Assembly (NCBI GenBank): GCA_003416985.1
Contig: QVIN01000005.1
Location: 62,001 to 126,000, forward strand
Source of the DNA: Duganella sp. BJB480
GTDB taxonomy: Bacteria > Pseudomonadota > Gammaproteobacteria > Burkholderiales > Burkholderiaceae_D
DNA: 64,000 bases
Direction of reading: 5' to 3'
The number at the start of each line of letters is the position of its first letter. Position 1 is the stretch's first letter. Below the pieces are notes generated by a model that saw only the letters and a list, made by a program, of their open reading frames with translations, made no database searches and had not been told where the DNA came from. The position numbers and the translations under genes are program-made. This document shows, in pieces, positions 47,299 to 57,705 of this stretch.

Positions 47299-49500
47299 AT
47301 GAGTCATGCTATCGAGTACCTTTGTTCCTACGGCGAACTGACGGCGCCTGGCACCACGCCGACGGGGCCGCTGGCCGACGACTTCACGCTCAATTCGCCG
47401 GTCGGCGTGCATGCCGATAGTTACGGACGGCTGTGGGTGTGCGACACCGGCAACAGCCGCGTGCTGGTGTTCGCCGCCGACCTGTCCGCGCTGCTGCACG
47501 TGATCGAAGGCCCCGGCGACGACACGCCCGAGGCGCCGCGCCTGCTGATGCCCTTCCACGTCTGCCCCCATCCCACGCACCAGTTGATGTACTGCACCGA
47601 CATGGGCCACGGCCGCGTGGTGGCCTACGCCTATGACGAGGACGAAGTCTGGTTCAGCCATGCCTTCGGCCAGGGCGACAGCCGTTACCTGCCGCTGTCC
47701 GATCCCAACGGCATCACGGTGGTGCGCGAGCGCGACGGCGTGGACTACCTGTATGTCTGCGACGAGTTCTTCCACACCGCCGATGACTTGGCCAGCCGCT
47801 GCGTGAAGTTCACGCTGGAGGGCGAGTTCGTCGCGCAGTTCCGCCACGTGGCCGGGCCGGGCGTCCGCCATGAGCTGCTGTGGCCGCAGGGCCTGGCCAG
47901 CGATGCGAACGGCAATCTCTACCTCGCCAACACCGGCCACTACGAAGTGCTGAAGATCAGCACCGAGTGGCCCATCGTCGACGAATGCGTGCAGGCGCCG
48001 CACGACACGGTGATGCTGCACCAGCACGGCAAGCCCGGCGGCATCGGCAAGTTCAACGTGATGCGCTCGGTGTGCGTGATCGGCGACCGCGTGTTCGTGC
48101 CGGGGCATATCGAGAACGCCATCACGATCTACGACCTGGCCGGCGAACAGGTCGGCGTGGTCAACGGGCTGCTGCCCTTGTGGAACCATACGCTGGAGCC
48201 GGTGCACTCGCTGTCGGACCTGGTCTACGGCGCGCTGGAGGACGTGGTGTTTGTCGGCCCGTACCAGGTCTGCGCGGCGGAGGATGAGCCGGACGTGTAT
48301 TTCATCAGCGAGCCCTTCGCATCCAGCGTGATCAAGGTGCGTATCCCGCGCGCGCGGGGCGAGGAGGACGCGCTGCTGATCGAATCGGTCGGCCACCGGC
48401 GCGATGGCCAGAACCGCCAGAACCGGCTGCGTTCGACCTCGCAATTCAACTGCATGACATCGGTGATCGGCTTCAAGCGCGAGCGCCGCCTGCTGCCGCG
48501 CGACGCCGCCGTGGGCGGCAATTGGATCGACTACTGGGCCAGGGCGACCACCAGCATCTACAAGTACTGGTACGACCAGTTCCGCACGCAGCTGGGCTTC
48601 GATCCGCTGAAGCGCATGGAGAACGCCTCGCTGAACATCGATTCCGGCAACTGGTGCATGAAGACCTTCAGCACCGAGAGCGATCCCTACCGCCAGCTGC
48701 AGGACATGATGCGCGGCTTCTTCGTGCCGGGCGACCTGGCGATGGACGTCTACTACCCGCACACGCCGCCGCTGGGGCAGATCTGTCCGGGCACGCCCAT
48801 CGTGTTCGTCACCAACTTCAACCTGTGCACGGTGACCATGTACCAGTTCAACCCGGCCGGCTACCTGATCAACTACGGCGTGCCGTTCGGCCGCGCAGGC
48901 GTGGGCGGCGAGGGCACGCTGAAGGCGCCGCAGGGCATCGCGGTCAACAGCGCGGGCGAGATCTACATCGCCGATTCGCTCAACAACCGCATCTCGATGT
49001 GGCAGATCCAGCCGACCGGCTACGTGGTGTTCCGCAAAAACTTCCGCTGGCGCGACGACGATGGCTTCACGCCCTGCGACATCGCGATCGACGACCGGGA
49101 CCGGCTGTTCGTCTGCGACCAGTTCAACAACTGCCTGCGCGTGTTCGACCGGGAGGGCAACAGCCTGTGGAGCTACGGCCACCTCGGCTATTGCGACGAT
49201 GTCGACGTCGACTACGAAAACTTCATGCTGCCGGCCAGCGTGTGCGTCGACGGCGACCGCCTGATCGTCAACGACCTGGTCAACCGCGCACTGAAGATGT
49301 TCCGCATCGGCGACGATACGCTGCATTACGAGTCCGGCATTTCCGTGTTCAAGAAATACCCGGACGCGGGCGGCGTGTGGATGCCGTACTTCATCTACGC
49401 CGACCGGGGACGCCTGTACGTGCCCGACACGACTTTCAATGTGGTCAATGTTTTCAGCTACCAGGCCGCCGCGCCTGATTCCATCGGGATTGCGGCTTGA
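47299..49500 (+). CDS. Large NHL-repeat beta-propeller protein
   Basis: The 733-residue protein has repeated NHL-type blades in both halves, for example SPVGVHADSYGRLWVCDTGNSRVLVF, APQGIAVNSAGEIYIADSLNNRISMW and TPCDIAIDDRDRLFVCDQFNNCLRVF. A central, non-repeat stretch of about 100 residues (around RSTSQFNCM to YQFNPAGY) joins them. No signal peptide is seen, so it appears cytosolic, which is unusual for such a large propeller. Function unknown; a binding scaffold or lactonase-like enzyme are possible. ATG 47299 follows AAGGAG at ideal spacing, better than ATG 47275. The stop codon overlaps the rplM -35 element. Confidence 0.85.
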   Translation: MSHAIEYLCSYGELTAPGTTPTGPLADDFTLNSPVGVHADSYGRLWVCDTGNSRVLVFAADLSALLHVIEGPGDDTPEAPRLLMPFHVCPHPTHQLMYCTDMGHGRVVAYAYDEDEVWFSHAFGQGDSRYLPLSDPNGITVVRERDGVDYLYVCDEFFHTADDLASRCVKFTLEGEFVAQFRHVAGPGVRHELLWPQGLASDANGNLYLANTGHYEVLKISTEWPIVDECVQAPHDTVMLHQHGKPGGIGKFNVMRSVCVIGDRVFVPGHIENAITIYDLAGEQVGVVNGLLPLWNHTLEPVHSLSDLVYGALEDVVFVGPYQVCAAEDEPDVYFISEPFASSVIKVRIPRARGEEDALLIESVGHRRDGQNRQNRLRSTSQFNCMTSVIGFKRERRLLPRDAAVGGNWIDYWARATTSIYKYWYDQFRTQLGFDPLKRMENASLNIDSGNWCMKTFSTESDPYRQLQDMMRGFFVPGDLAMDVYYPHTPPLGQICPGTPIVFVTNFNLCTVTMYQFNPAGYLINYGVPFGRAGVGGEGTLKAPQGIAVNSAGEIYIADSLNNRISMWQIQPTGYVVFRKNFRWRDDDGFTPCDIAIDDRDRLFVCDQFNNCLRVFDREGNSLWSYGHLGYCDDVDVDYENFMLPASVCVDGDRLIVNDLVNRALKMFRIGDDTLHYESGISVFKKYPDAGGVWMPYFIYADRGRLYVPDTTFNVVNVFSYQAAAPDSIGIAA

Positions 49501-49526
49501 CTCGGCGGGCGGTTCCAGCTTATACT
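49497..49526 (+). promoter_or_regulatory. Putative promoter of the rplM-rpsI operon
   Basis: TTGACT (49497-49502, overlapping the NHL stop codon) and TATACT (49521-49526) are 18 bp apart, with five of six matches each. Transcription would start near 49533 with a leader of about 97 nt. Confidence 0.7.
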
Positions 49527-49529
49527 TGT

Positions 49530-49590
49530 CGGCTTTCCGTTCGCTCAGGAAAGTAAATAAGAAGGCCGAGTCCGCTGAAGCCATGGCGGA
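49530..49590 (+). promoter_or_regulatory. Structured leader of rplM, candidate autoregulatory element
   Basis: CTTTCC (49533-49538) pairs with GGAAAG (49548-49553), flanked by CGG and CCG. A second stem, TCCGC (49571-49575) with GCGGA (49586-49590), follows. Two hairpins in the leader of a ribosomal-protein operon suggest feedback by L13, as known for E. coli rplM-rpsI. Confidence 0.45.
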
Positions 49591-49629
49591 ACCACCATTT
49601 GAGCGTGTTTTATTATTTAGGAAGTCAAC

Positions 49630-50058
49630 ATGAAAACTTTTTCCGCTAAGGGCCATGAAGTCCAGCGCGATTGGTTCGTGATTGACGCGACGGACAAAGT
49701 CCTCGGACGTGTTGCCAGCGAAGTGGCACTCCGACTGCGCGGCAAACACAAGCCAGAATTTACTCCTCACGTCGACACCGGCGATTTCATCGTCATCGTC
49801 AACGCAGGCAAACTGCGCGTGACCGGCACCAAAGCAACCGAGAAGACCTACTACCGTCACTCGGGCTACCCAGGTGGCATCTATGAGACCAACTTCCTGA
49901 AAATGCAACAGCGTTTCCCAGGCCGTGCTCTGGAAAAAGCCGTCAAAGGTATGCTGCCGAAGGGCCCACTGGGCTACGCAATGATCAAGAAGCTGAAAGT
50001 GTACGCTGAAGGTTCGCACCCGCACGCTGCTCAGCAACCTAAAGCACTCGAAATCTAA
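49630..50058 (+). CDS. rplM: 50S ribosomal protein L13
   Basis: L13 is an early-assembly protein of the large ribosomal subunit. The 142-residue protein starts [33 protein letters not shown] and has the family region [21 protein letters not shown] precedes the ATG. Codon use is less GC-biased than in neighbours, as usual for ribosomal genes. It is followed by rpsI after 9 bp, the universal order. Confidence 0.98.
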   Translation: MKTFSAKGHEVQRDWFVIDATDKVLGRVASEVALRLRGKHKPEFTPHVDTGDFIVIVNAGKLRVTGTKATEKTYYRHSGYPGGIYETNFLKMQQRFPGRALEKAVKGMLPKGPLGYAMIKKLKVYAEGSHPHAAQQPKALEI

Positions 50059-50067
50059 GGAACTGAC

Positions 50068-50460
50068 ATGATCGGTAACTACAATTACGGCACCGGCCGT
50101 CGCAAGAGTGCAGTAGCTCGTGTGTTTATCAAAGTTGGCACTGGCCAAATCATCGTTAACGGCAAGCCAGCGGCTGAGTACTTCTCCCGCGAAACCGGCC
50201 TGATGGTTATTCGTCAACCACTGGAACTGACCGGCAACGTTGAGCGTTTCGACATCAAAGTCAACGTTCACGGCGGCGGCGAGTCCGGCCAGGCAGGTGC
50301 TGTGCGTCACGGCATCACCCGCGCCCTGATCGACTACGATGCAGCGCTGAAGGGCGATCTGGCACGCGCCGGCTTCGTTACCCGCGATGCACGTGAAGTT
50401 GAACGTAAAAAAGTTGGTCTGCGCAAAGCACGTCGCGCAAAACAATTCTCGAAGCGTTAA
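50068..50460 (+). CDS. rpsI: 30S ribosomal protein S9
   Basis: S9 is a small-subunit protein whose C-terminal tail reaches the P-site tRNA. The 130-residue protein starts [20 protein letters not shown] and ends [11 protein letters not shown], the conserved basic tail. AAGGAACTGAC precedes the ATG. It is the last gene of the rplM operon, which ends at the following terminator. Confidence 0.98.
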   Translation: MIGNYNYGTGRRKSAVARVFIKVGTGQIIVNGKPAAEYFSRETGLMVIRQPLELTGNVERFDIKVNVHGGGESGQAGAVRHGITRALIDYDAALKGDLARAGFVTRDAREVERKKVGLRKARRAKQFSKR

Positions 50461-50497
50461 TTTTTACGCTGTGGTGCGCTGCTTGCGGCGCATCCTC

Positions 50498-50533
50498 AAA
50501 AAAGCCGCCGGCCCTGTGCCGGGCGGCTTTTTT
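50498..50533 (+). terminator. Intrinsic terminator of rplM-rpsI
   Basis: AAAAAAGCCGCC (50498-50509) pairs with GGCGGCTTTTTT (50522-50533). Confidence 0.93.
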
Positions 50534-50619
50534 GCTATCTGGCACACGTAATACGTCTGTCGCATATGCCTGATAAAATGGCAGTCCCCTCCACGCATTA
50601 CCTCATTCAAGGAAAGAAC

Positions 50620-51657
50620 ATGATCAAAGTTGGCATCGTCGGCGGCACCGGATACACCGGAGTGGAATTGCTGCGACTGTTGGCAGTCCACCCTGATGTG
50701 CAGCTGACGGCTATCACGTCGCGCAAGGAAGATGGCTTGCCGGTTGCCGATATGTTCCCTTCGCTGCGCGGCCGCGTGAACATCGCCTTCTCGTCGCCGG
50801 ACAAGGCCGACCTGAGCCAATGCGACGTGGTGTTCTTCGCCACCCCGCACGGCGTGGCCATGGCGCAGGCGCCGGCGCTGCTGGCGGCCGGCGTCAAGGT
50901 GATCGACCTGGCGGCGGATTTCCGCATCAAGGACAAGGCCGTCTTTGAAAAATGGTACAAGATCGACCACACCTGCCCGGAGCTGCTGGAAGAAGCCGCC
51001 TACGGCCTGGCCGAGCTGAACCGCGACGCCATCAAGGGCGCGCGCCTGGTCGCCAATCCGGGCTGCTACCCGACCACCATGCAGCTGGGCTACTACCCGT
51101 TGCTGAAGGCCGGCCTGATCGACGCCGGCGCGCTGATCGCCGACTGCAAGTCCGGCGTCTCCGGCGCCGGCCGCAAAGCCGAGATCGGCACGCTGTTCTC
51201 GGAATCGAGCGACAACTTCAAGGCCTACGGCGTGGCCGGCCACCGCCACACGCCGGAAACCTCGGCGCAGCTGCAGAAGTTCACCGCCGACAAGGTCGGC
51301 CTGGTGTTCACGCCGCACCTGGTGCCGATGATCCGCGGCATGCACTCGACCCTGTACGGCCGCCTGACCAAGGACGTCAGCAACGAACAGCTGCAGGCGC
51401 TGTTCGAAGAACAGTACAAGGACTCGCCGTTCGTCGACGTGATGCCGTTCGGTTCGCATCCCGAGACCCGTTCCACGCGCGGCTCCAACATGCTGCGCCT
51501 GGCGCTGCATCGCCCGGACAACGGCAACACCGTGATCGTGCTGGTGGTGCAGGACAACCTGGTCAAGGGCGCGTCCGGCCAGGCCGTGCAGTGCATGAAC
51601 CTGATGTTCGGCCTGGAGGAAACCACCGGCCTGACGCAGATCGCGCTGCTGCCGTAA
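50620..51657 (+). CDS. argC: N-acetyl-gamma-glutamyl-phosphate reductase
   Basis: ArgC reduces N-acetylglutamyl phosphate with NADPH in arginine synthesis. The 345-residue protein starts [21 protein letters not shown] (Rossmann loop) and has the catalytic Cys in NPGCYPTT and a later His in [11 protein letters not shown] 50620 follows AAGGAAAG. The gene is not near other arg genes, as is usual in betaproteobacteria. It precedes a bactofilin gene. Confidence 0.96.
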   Translation: MIKVGIVGGTGYTGVELLRLLAVHPDVQLTAITSRKEDGLPVADMFPSLRGRVNIAFSSPDKADLSQCDVVFFATPHGVAMAQAPALLAAGVKVIDLAADFRIKDKAVFEKWYKIDHTCPELLEEAAYGLAELNRDAIKGARLVANPGCYPTTMQLGYYPLLKAGLIDAGALIADCKSGVSGAGRKAEIGTLFSESSDNFKAYGVAGHRHTPETSAQLQKFTADKVGLVFTPHLVPMIRGMHSTLYGRLTKDVSNEQLQALFEEQYKDSPFVDVMPFGSHPETRSTRGSNMLRLALHRPDNGNTVIVLVVQDNLVKGASGQAVQCMNLMFGLEETTGLTQIALLP

Positions 51658-51726
51658 ATCAAAGTGCGGCGGGGCGGGGATAGTAGATTAGGAATTCCCG
51701 CCCACCCTGCCAGCAGAAAGCCGCAC

Positions 51727-52098
51727 ATGATCGCCATGGACAGCCTGATCGGCGCCACCACCCGCGTGCAAGGCAACTTGCTGTTTCGCGGCGGGCTGCG
51801 CATCGACGGCGAGGTCGTCGGCAATATTGTCGCGGAGGCAGGATATCCGAGCTATCTCGTCGTCGCCGAGCACGCCCGTGTGGAAGGCGAGATACATTGC
51901 GATCATCTGGTGGTCAATGGCGAGGTGAAAGGTTGTGTTTTCAGTGGGGATTTGCTTGAAATCCAGCCCAGCGCCCGTATCATTGGGGATGTCAGTTATA
52001 AAGTGCTGGAAATGCACGGCGGCGCACAGGTGTTGGGCACATTGACCCATCGCGACAGCTCCGGCGTGGAGCCGCTTTTGGCGGTCTCTGGAGCATGA
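51727..52098 (+). CDS. Bactofilin (polymer-forming cytoskeletal protein)
   Basis: The 123-residue protein has the beta-helical DUF583 core: TRVQGNLLFRGGLRIDGEVVGNI, then LVVAEHARVEGEIHCDHLVVNGEVKG and LEIQPSARIIGDVSYKVLEM. Bactofilins assemble into filaments that guide cell shape and polar wall synthesis. ATG 51727 is used; MDSLIG at 51736 is the alternative. It is between argC and erpA, a conserved position in betaproteobacteria. Confidence 0.92.
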   Translation: MIAMDSLIGATTRVQGNLLFRGGLRIDGEVVGNIVAEAGYPSYLVVAEHARVEGEIHCDHLVVNGEVKGCVFSGDLLEIQPSARIIGDVSYKVLEMHGGAQVLGTLTHRDSSGVEPLLAVSGA

Positions 52099-52149
52099 AT
52101 TACGCCAACGGTCTATAATGGATCAAATGTTTTCACGTAGGAGTCTGAA

Positions 52150-52512
52150 ATGAATGCTGTCGCCGAATCGCAAGAAGTAATTCCGTCGCCCATCATCTTT
52201 ACCGACAGCGCGGCGCAAAAGGTCGCCCAGCTGATCGAGGAAGAAGGCAATCCAGATCTGAAATTGCGCGTGTTCGTGCAGGGTGGCGGCTGTTCCGGCT
52301 TCCAGTACGGCTTCACGTTTGACGAAATCGTCAACGAAGACGACACCACAATGATCAAAAACGGCGTCCAGCTGTTGATCGATTCGATGAGCTACCAGTA
52401 CCTGGTCGGCGCGGAAATCGACTACAAGGACGACCTGGAAGGCGCGCAATTCGTCATCAAGAACCCGACCGCCTCGTCGACCTGCGGCTGCGGCTCGTCG
52501 TTCTCGGTGTAA
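52150..52512 (+). CDS. erpA: Iron-sulfur cluster insertion protein ErpA
   Basis: ErpA is an A-type carrier that delivers iron-sulfur clusters to target enzymes. The three ligands are Cys48 (QGGGCSGF), Cys112 and Cys114 ([11 protein letters not shown]). The 120-residue length matches. AGGAG precedes the ATG. A good terminator follows, shared with the convergent anmK. Confidence 0.96.
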   Translation: MNAVAESQEVIPSPIIFTDSAAQKVAQLIEEEGNPDLKLRVFVQGGGCSGFQYGFTFDEIVNEDDTTMIKNGVQLLIDSMSYQYLVGAEIDYKDDLEGAQFVIKNPTASSTCGCGSSFSV

Positions 52513-52545
52513 GTTGCTGTAGTCCGGCCCCGGCCGGCTGCGATC

Positions 52546-52580
52546 AACGGCGGACAACTCCGGTTGTGCCGCCGTTTTTG
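52546..52580 (+). terminator. Intrinsic terminator of erpA
   Basis: AACGGCGG-ACAA pairs with TTGT-(G)-CCGCCGTT, with one bulged G, followed by a T-rich run TTTTTGTTTT overlapping the tail. Confidence 0.85.
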
Positions 52581-52582
52581 TT

Positions 52583-53677
52583 TTATCGCGGGTAGAGCGC
52601 GCCCAGCACGCGGTCGCCCGAGGCGCCCGTCACGCTCGGCAGGTTGCCGGCCAGCCGCTCGGTGAAGCGGTAGCCCAGCCAGGCGAAGGCCATCGCCTCG
52701 ACCCGGTTCGGCGCCACGCCCAGCGCCTGGGTCGACGCCACCACCACGCGCGCGCCCAAGGCCGCGCCCAGCTCGTCCATCAGCACGCCGTTGCAGGCGC
52801 CGCCTCCGCACACGTAGACCGCGTCCGCGCCCGCGCCGTGGGCCTGTATCGCCTGCGCCAGCGTGAGCGCCGTCAGCCGCGTCAGCGTGCGTTGCACGTC
52901 TGCCGGCGCGGCGGCGGGGAAGGCCGCCAGGTGCCGGTCCAGCCAATTGATGTGGAACAGGTCGCGGCCGGTGCTCTTGGGTGCTGGCAGCGCGAAATAG
53001 GGCTCGGCCAGCATATTGGCCAGCAGGCCGGGGATTTCCTTGCCGCTGGCCGCCCAGGCGCCGTCCTGGTCGAATTCCTTGCCCTGGTGGCGGCCGATCC
53101 ACGCATCCATCAGCACATTGCCCGGTCCGGTGTCGAAGCCGGTCACCTTGCCGTCTGCCAGCACGCTGATGTTGGAGATGCCGCCGATATTGGCCACGAC
53201 CCGCGTCTGCCCGGGCTTGCCGAACAAGGCCTGGTGGAAGGCCGGCACCAGCGGCGCGCCCTGGCCGCCGGCGGCGATGTCGCGGCTGCGGAAGTCGGCG
53301 ATCACATCGATGCCGCACAGCTCGGCCAGCAGGGCCGGGTTATTGGTCTGGCGCGTAAAGCCCAGCTCGGGGCGGTGGCGGATGGTCTGGCCGTGCACGG
53401 CCACCGCGCGGATGTCCTGCGCCTGCAGCGAGGCGTCATCCAGCAGCGCCTGCACGCAGTCGGCGTAGTGCCGCGCCAGCTGGTTGGCGGCCAGCGCCTC
53501 GCGTTCGATCTCGTTGTGGCCGGCGGCCTGCAGGGCCATCAGCTCGGCGCGCAGCGCGGGCGGGAAGGGCACGTAGGCGGCCGCCAGCGTGTCGATGGCG
53601 TCGCCGCTGAAGCGCGCCAGCGCGCCGTCCACGCCGTCCAGGCTGGTGCCGGACATCAAACCGATATACAAAGACAT
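52583..53677 (-). CDS. anmK: Anhydro-N-acetylmuramic acid kinase
   Basis: AnmK phosphorylates 1,6-anhydroMurNAc from recycled cell wall. The 364-residue protein has the sugar-kinase motifs [13 protein letters not shown] at the start, [16 protein letters not shown] [32 protein letters not shown] and [14 protein letters not shown]. It is convergent with erpA and follows the M23 peptidase gene on the same strand with its own terminator between them, a conserved neighbourhood. Confidence 0.95.
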   Translation of the reverse strand: MSLYIGLMSGTSLDGVDGALARFSGDAIDTLAAAYVPFPPALRAELMALQAAGHNEIEREALAANQLARHYADCVQALLDDASLQAQDIRAVAVHGQTIRHRPELGFTRQTNNPALLAELCGIDVIADFRSRDIAAGGQGAPLVPAFHQALFGKPGQTRVVANIGGISNISVLADGKVTGFDTGPGNVLMDAWIGRHQGKEFDQDGAWAASGKEIPGLLANMLAEPYFALPAPKSTGRDLFHINWLDRHLAAFPAAAPADVQRTLTRLTALTLAQAIQAHGAGADAVYVCGGGACNGVLMDELGAALGARVVVASTQALGVAPNRVEAMAFAWLGYRFTERLAGNLPSVTGASGDRVLGALYPR

Positions 53678-53739
53678 AGCTGCCCCCGAAACTGAAAACC
53701 GTATTTTGCCTGAGCCGGCCAGCGCTGTCGCACGCGGAT

Positions 53740-53767
53740 AAAAAAACAGGCCGCTGTTGCGGCCTGT
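53740..53767 (-). terminator. Intrinsic terminator of the M23 peptidase gene
   Basis: On the minus strand ACAGGCCGC pairs with GCGGCCTGT across the loop AACA, followed by seven T in all. Confidence 0.93.
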
Positions 53768-53778
53768 CTTGATGTGGC

Positions 53779-55161
53779 TTACTTCGCCGCGACGCGGGTG
53801 CCGCCGGAGCCGCCCGGCTGCAGCAGCGCGAAGCGGTGCGACATGTCGGCGGCGTAGGCCTTGAAGCGCGACATCTCGGCGGCCGTCAGCGGCGCCTGGG
53901 CTTGCACGTTCATCGTGCTCGGGTCCTTGGCTTCGCCGCCGACGCGGAATTCGTAGTGCAAGTGCGCGCCGGTCGACCAGCCGGTGGTGCCGACGTAGCC
54001 GATCACGTCACCCTGGCTGACCTTGGTGCCCTTCTTGATGCCAGGCGCAAAGCGGCTCATGTGGGCGTAGGCGGTGGTGTAGTTGGCCCAGTGCTTGATC
54101 ATGACGAAGTTGCCATAGCCGTTCTGGGTGCCGGCGAAATCGATCACGCCGTCGCCCGAGGCGCGGATAGGCGTGCCGGTCGGTGCAGGGAAGTCGATGC
54201 CTTTGTGGGCTTTCCACTGGCCGGAAATCGGATGCACGCGCATCGCGAAGCCAGAGGAGATACGGGAGAATTCAACCGGGGATTTGAGGAAGGCTTTCTT
54301 GAGGGCTTTGCCGTCGAAGCTGTAGTAGCCGCCGCCCTGTTTGCTTTGTGGATCTTCGAACCAGACCGACTGATACGTCGTGCCCTTGTTGGTGAATTCG
54401 CCGGCCAGGATGCGGCCCGCTCGCACAAACTCGCCATCCTGCCAGAACGTCTCGTAGACCACGTTGAAATGGTCGCCGCGCTTCAGGTCGCCGCGGAAGT
54501 CGATGCTGGTCGAGAACATCTCGACGATCTGCTTGACGATGGTATCCGGCAGCTTGGCGCCGTCTTCGCTCGAATCGGTGGCCGCATACAGCGTCGAGCT
54601 GATGGTGCGCGCGTGCATTTCCACGCGGCGCTCCAGCTTGGCCGCTTCTTCTTCCGCGACAAAGCCTTCGCCCTTGCGGGTGACCTTGATGTTCTTGACC
54701 GGGATGTCCTTGCCGTCCACCACGACCGCGCGCAGCCATTGCAGGTTGCCTTCGTCGTCGGTCTGCGCCTGGACCCGCTTGCCGGTCTTGAGCTGCATCA
54801 CGCCTTTCGCCACTTTATCTTTTTTGATAAAGTTCTCGGCCGCCTCGTCGTCCACGCCGAGACGTGTCAGCAGCGCGGCCAGCGTGTCGCCGGCGCGGAT
54901 TTTTTCTTCGTGGACGAAGTGTTCGTTGGAGGATTGCTGTTCCAGCGCGGAGATCTGCGAGCTGAGGTCCGGCAGTGCGACCGTTTCCTGCACCGATTTG
55001 ACCGGCAGGTCGGAGGCGTCCGGGGCGAGCGGCGCCACGCCGGCTGCACCAAAAGCACACACTGCAAGAAACAATGCAGACGCGCTGATGATGCGCGCCT
55101 TGCGCGTGGAACCTAGCAGACTGAACAAGCGTGAGCTTGTGAATTTATGTATTTGGTTCAT
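53779..55161 (-). CDS. M23 family metallopeptidase (peptidoglycan endopeptidase)
   Basis: The 460-residue protein has one N-terminal membrane anchor ([24 protein letters not shown]), an OapA/LysM-like region ([26 protein letters not shown]) and the zinc peptidase domain near the C-terminus. Metal ligands are in [11 protein letters not shown] and GAHLHYEF (His-x-His). It should cleave peptidoglycan cross-links, like MepM. Its length and layout fit the family. It is divergent from tyrS. Confidence 0.94.
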   Translation of the reverse strand: MNQIHKFTSSRLFSLLGSTRKARIISASALFLAVCAFGAAGVAPLAPDASDLPVKSVQETVALPDLSSQISALEQQSSNEHFVHEEKIRAGDTLAALLTRLGVDDEAAENFIKKDKVAKGVMQLKTGKRVQAQTDDEGNLQWLRAVVVDGKDIPVKNIKVTRKGEGFVAEEEAAKLERRVEMHARTISSTLYAATDSSEDGAKLPDTIVKQIVEMFSTSIDFRGDLKRGDHFNVVYETFWQDGEFVRAGRILAGEFTNKGTTYQSVWFEDPQSKQGGGYYSFDGKALKKAFLKSPVEFSRISSGFAMRVHPISGQWKAHKGIDFPAPTGTPIRASGDGVIDFAGTQNGYGNFVMIKHWANYTTAYAHMSRFAPGIKKGTKVSQGDVIGYVGTTGWSTGAHLHYEFRVGGEAKDPSTMNVQAQAPLTAAEMSRFKAYAADMSHRFALLQPGGSGGTRVAAK

Positions 55162-55318
55162 GCAATCAGTTAAAATTTGCCGCTTGAACTATTCAGGAAC
55201 GTTTTATTTCTTCTAATTGTTATTAAAGTTCGTTTTCGTACGGCAAGATTGATGGATCGAGGATTATATCAAACTCCTGAAGCCGCCTACCTTTTTCTGA
55301 AAAATACCGCAAAAAATT

Positions 55319-56572
55319 ATGACTACCTCTTCTTCGACACCGCCGGCTCCCTCGAAAGTACTGCCGTTGACCGACAGCGTTCTGGAGGCGCTCGCCATCA
55401 CCAAACGCGGTGTCGACGAGCTGCTGATCGAAAGCGAGTTCGCGCAAAAGCTGGCGCGCTCGGAACAAAGCGGCGTACCGCTGCGCATCAAGCTCGGACT
55501 GGATCCTACCGCACCTGACCTGCACCTTGGCCACACTGTTGTGCTCAACAAGATGCGCCAGCTGCAGGACCTGGGCCACCAGGTGATCTTCCTGATCGGC
55601 GACTTCACCTCCATGATCGGCGATCCGTCCGGCCGCAACGCCACCCGTCCGCCGCTCACGCGCGAGCAGGTCGAGCAGAACGCCATGACCTACTTCAAGC
55701 AGGCCTCGCTGGTGCTGGACCCGGCCAAGACCGAAATCCGCTACAACTCCGAATGGTGCGACCCGCTGGGCGCGCGCGGCCTGATCAAGCTGGCCTCGCA
55801 CTACACGGTCGCCCGCATGATGGAGCGCGACGATTTCAGCAAACGCTTCAAGAGTGGGACTCCGATCGCGGTCCATGAGTTCCTGTATCCCTTGATGCAG
55901 GGCTACGATTCGGTCGCTTTGAAGGCAGACCTTGAGCTAGGTGGAACAGACCAGAAATTTAACTTGCTTGTTGGCCGGGAGCTGCAGAAGGACTACGACC
56001 AGGAACCGCAGTGCATCCTGACCATGCCGCTGCTCGAAGGCCTGGACGGCGTCGACAAGATGTCCAAGTCCAAGAACAACTACATCGGCATCACCGAACC
56101 GGCCAACACCATGTTCGCCAAGATCATGAGCATTTCCGACGTGATGATGTGGAAATATTACGAGCTGTTGTCGTTCCGCTCACTGGCTGACCTGGCCGCG
56201 CTCAAGGCCACCGTCGACGGCGGCGCCAACCCGCGCGATGCCAAGGTGGCGCTGGCGCAGGAAATCGTGGCCCGCTTCCATTCGCAGGCTGCGGCCGAAG
56301 AGGCGCTGAACGACTTCGTCAACCGCTCCAAGGGCGGCATTCCCGACGACGTGGCGGAAATCACGCTGCCGGGCGCGCCGGCCGGCATCCAGCAACTGCT
56401 GAAATCGGCGGGCCTGTGCGCGTCGGTGTCGGAGGCTGGCCGCATGATCGACCAGGGCGGCGTGCGTATCGACGGCACCGTGGTCAGCGACAAGGCCGTG
56501 AAGATCGAGGCCGGCACCTTCGTGCTGCAAGTGGGCAAGCGCAAGTTCGCGCGCGTCACGCTGACGGCATGA
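55319..56572 (+). CDS. tyrS: Tyrosyl-tRNA synthetase
   Basis: This class I synthetase charges tRNA-Tyr. In the 417-residue protein the HIGH motif is HLGH (residues 69-72, in [14 protein letters not shown]) and the KMSKS motif is [12 protein letters not shown]-terminal S4 RNA-binding domain covers the last 65 residues or so. This is the TyrZ-like long form typical of betaproteobacteria. The stop overlaps the dtd start (ATGA). Confidence 0.96.
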   Translation: MTTSSSTPPAPSKVLPLTDSVLEALAITKRGVDELLIESEFAQKLARSEQSGVPLRIKLGLDPTAPDLHLGHTVVLNKMRQLQDLGHQVIFLIGDFTSMIGDPSGRNATRPPLTREQVEQNAMTYFKQASLVLDPAKTEIRYNSEWCDPLGARGLIKLASHYTVARMMERDDFSKRFKSGTPIAVHEFLYPLMQGYDSVALKADLELGGTDQKFNLLVGRELQKDYDQEPQCILTMPLLEGLDGVDKMSKSKNNYIGITEPANTMFAKIMSISDVMMWKYYELLSFRSLADLAALKATVDGGANPRDAKVALAQEIVARFHSQAAAEEALNDFVNRSKGGIPDDVAEITLPGAPAGIQQLLKSAGLCASVSEAGRMIDQGGVRIDGTVVSDKAVKIEAGTFVLQVGKRKFARVTLTA

Positions 56573-57015
56573 TCGGCCTGCTGCAACGCGTCAGCGGCGC
56601 CAGCGTGGTGGTGGACGGCGCCACCATCGGCGCCATCGACGCCGGCCTGATGGTGCTGGTGTGCGCCGAGCGCGGCGACACGGAGAGGGAGGCCGACGCG
56701 CTGTTGGCCAAATTGCTGGGCTACCGCGTGTTCGCGGACGACGCCGGCAAGATGAACCGCAGCGTCACCGACGTGGAGGGCGGCCTGCTGCTGGTGCCGC
56801 AGTTCACGCTGGCGGCCGACACCAAGTCCGGCACGCGGCCCTCGTTCACGCCGGCCGCCGCGCCGGCCGACGGTCTGCGCCTGTTCAATTATTTTGTCGA
56901 ACAGGCGCGCCAGAAGCATAAAGTGGTGCAGACCGGCCAATTTGGCGCGGATATGAAAGTGTCGCTGACCAACGATGGTCCGGTGACGTTCTGGCTACAG
57001 ACAAACGCAAAATGA
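56569..57015 (+). CDS. dtd: D-aminoacyl-tRNA deacylase
   Basis: Dtd hydrolyses D-aminoacyl-tRNAs made by mischarging, notably D-Tyr-tRNA-Tyr, which fits its coupling to tyrS. The 148-residue protein starts [17 protein letters not shown] and has the active-site loops [19 protein letters not shown] and [10 protein letters not shown]. The ATG overlaps the tyrS stop by 4 bases. Confidence 0.96.
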   Translation: MIGLLQRVSGASVVVDGATIGAIDAGLMVLVCAERGDTEREADALLAKLLGYRVFADDAGKMNRSVTDVEGGLLLVPQFTLAADTKSGTRPSFTPAAAPADGLRLFNYFVEQARQKHKVVQTGQFGADMKVSLTNDGPVTFWLQTNAK

Positions 57016-57036
57016 CACCGGCGGTTGGAGACGAGC

Positions 57037-57705
57037 ATGAAACTTTCTAGCGACAGCTTTCGCAACGGCGGCATGATTCCGGCGGAAAACGCCTTTGCCG
57101 CGCTGGGGAAGGACGGGCAGGTGAGCCTGTCGGCCAACCGCAATCCCCATCTGGCATGGCGCGACGTGCCGGCCGGCACCGAATCGCTGGTGCTGCTGTG
57201 CATCGACGGCGACGCCCCGCAGGACGCCAGCGACGTCAACCGCGCCGACCGCGTTCTGCCGGCCAACCTGCCGCGCGGCGATTTCTTCCACTGGAGCCTG
57301 ATCGACATCCCGGTCGGCGTGCAGGCGATCGCGGAGGGCGCGCTGTCCGAAGGCGTGACCGCGTGCGGCAAGCCCGGCCCGGCCGCCGTGCTGGACGGCC
57401 TGACTGTGCGCCAGGGCGTGAACGACTACAGCGGCTGGTTCGCGGCCGACCCCGCCATGGCCGGCGACTATTACGGGTATGATGGCCCCTGTCCGCCGTT
57501 TAACGACGAGTGTGTCCACCATTACATGTTCCGCATCTACGCGCTGGACACGCCCCGCCTGGAACTGGAGGGGCGCTTCACCTGCGCCGACGTGCTCAAC
57601 GCCATCCACGGCCACATCATCGACGAAGCCCAATTGATCGGCACCTACACGCTGAACCCGGCCCAGGCCGCCCAGGCGCGCCGGTCCAGAAAAAAGACTG
57701 CATGA
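57037..57705 (+). CDS. YbhB/YbcL family (PEBP-like) protein
   Basis: The 222-residue protein has the phosphatidylethanolamine-binding protein fold: NRNPHLAWRDVPAGTESLVLLCIDGDAPQ, then FFHWSLIDIPVG and GYDGPCPPFNDECVHHYMFRIYAL. Bacterial PEBP proteins have no fixed role. ATG 57037 follows GGAG. It overlaps the phosphatase gene in an ATGA arrangement. Member of the tyrS-dtd run. Confidence 0.92.
   Translation: MKLSSDSFRNGGMIPAENAFAALGKDGQVSLSANRNPHLAWRDVPAGTESLVLLCIDGDAPQDASDVNRADRVLPANLPRGDFFHWSLIDIPVGVQAIAEGALSEGVTACGKPGPAAVLDGLTVRQGVNDYSGWFAADPAMAGDYYGYDGPCPPFNDECVHHYMFRIYALDTPRLELEGRFTCADVLNAIHGHIIDEAQLIGTYTLNPAQAAQARRSRKKTA

Noticed and set aside
46894..50445. Minus-strand frame of about 1180 codons across the NHL, rplM and rpsI genes
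   Set aside because: It covers genes of certain identity in the other direction and has no recognisable domain.
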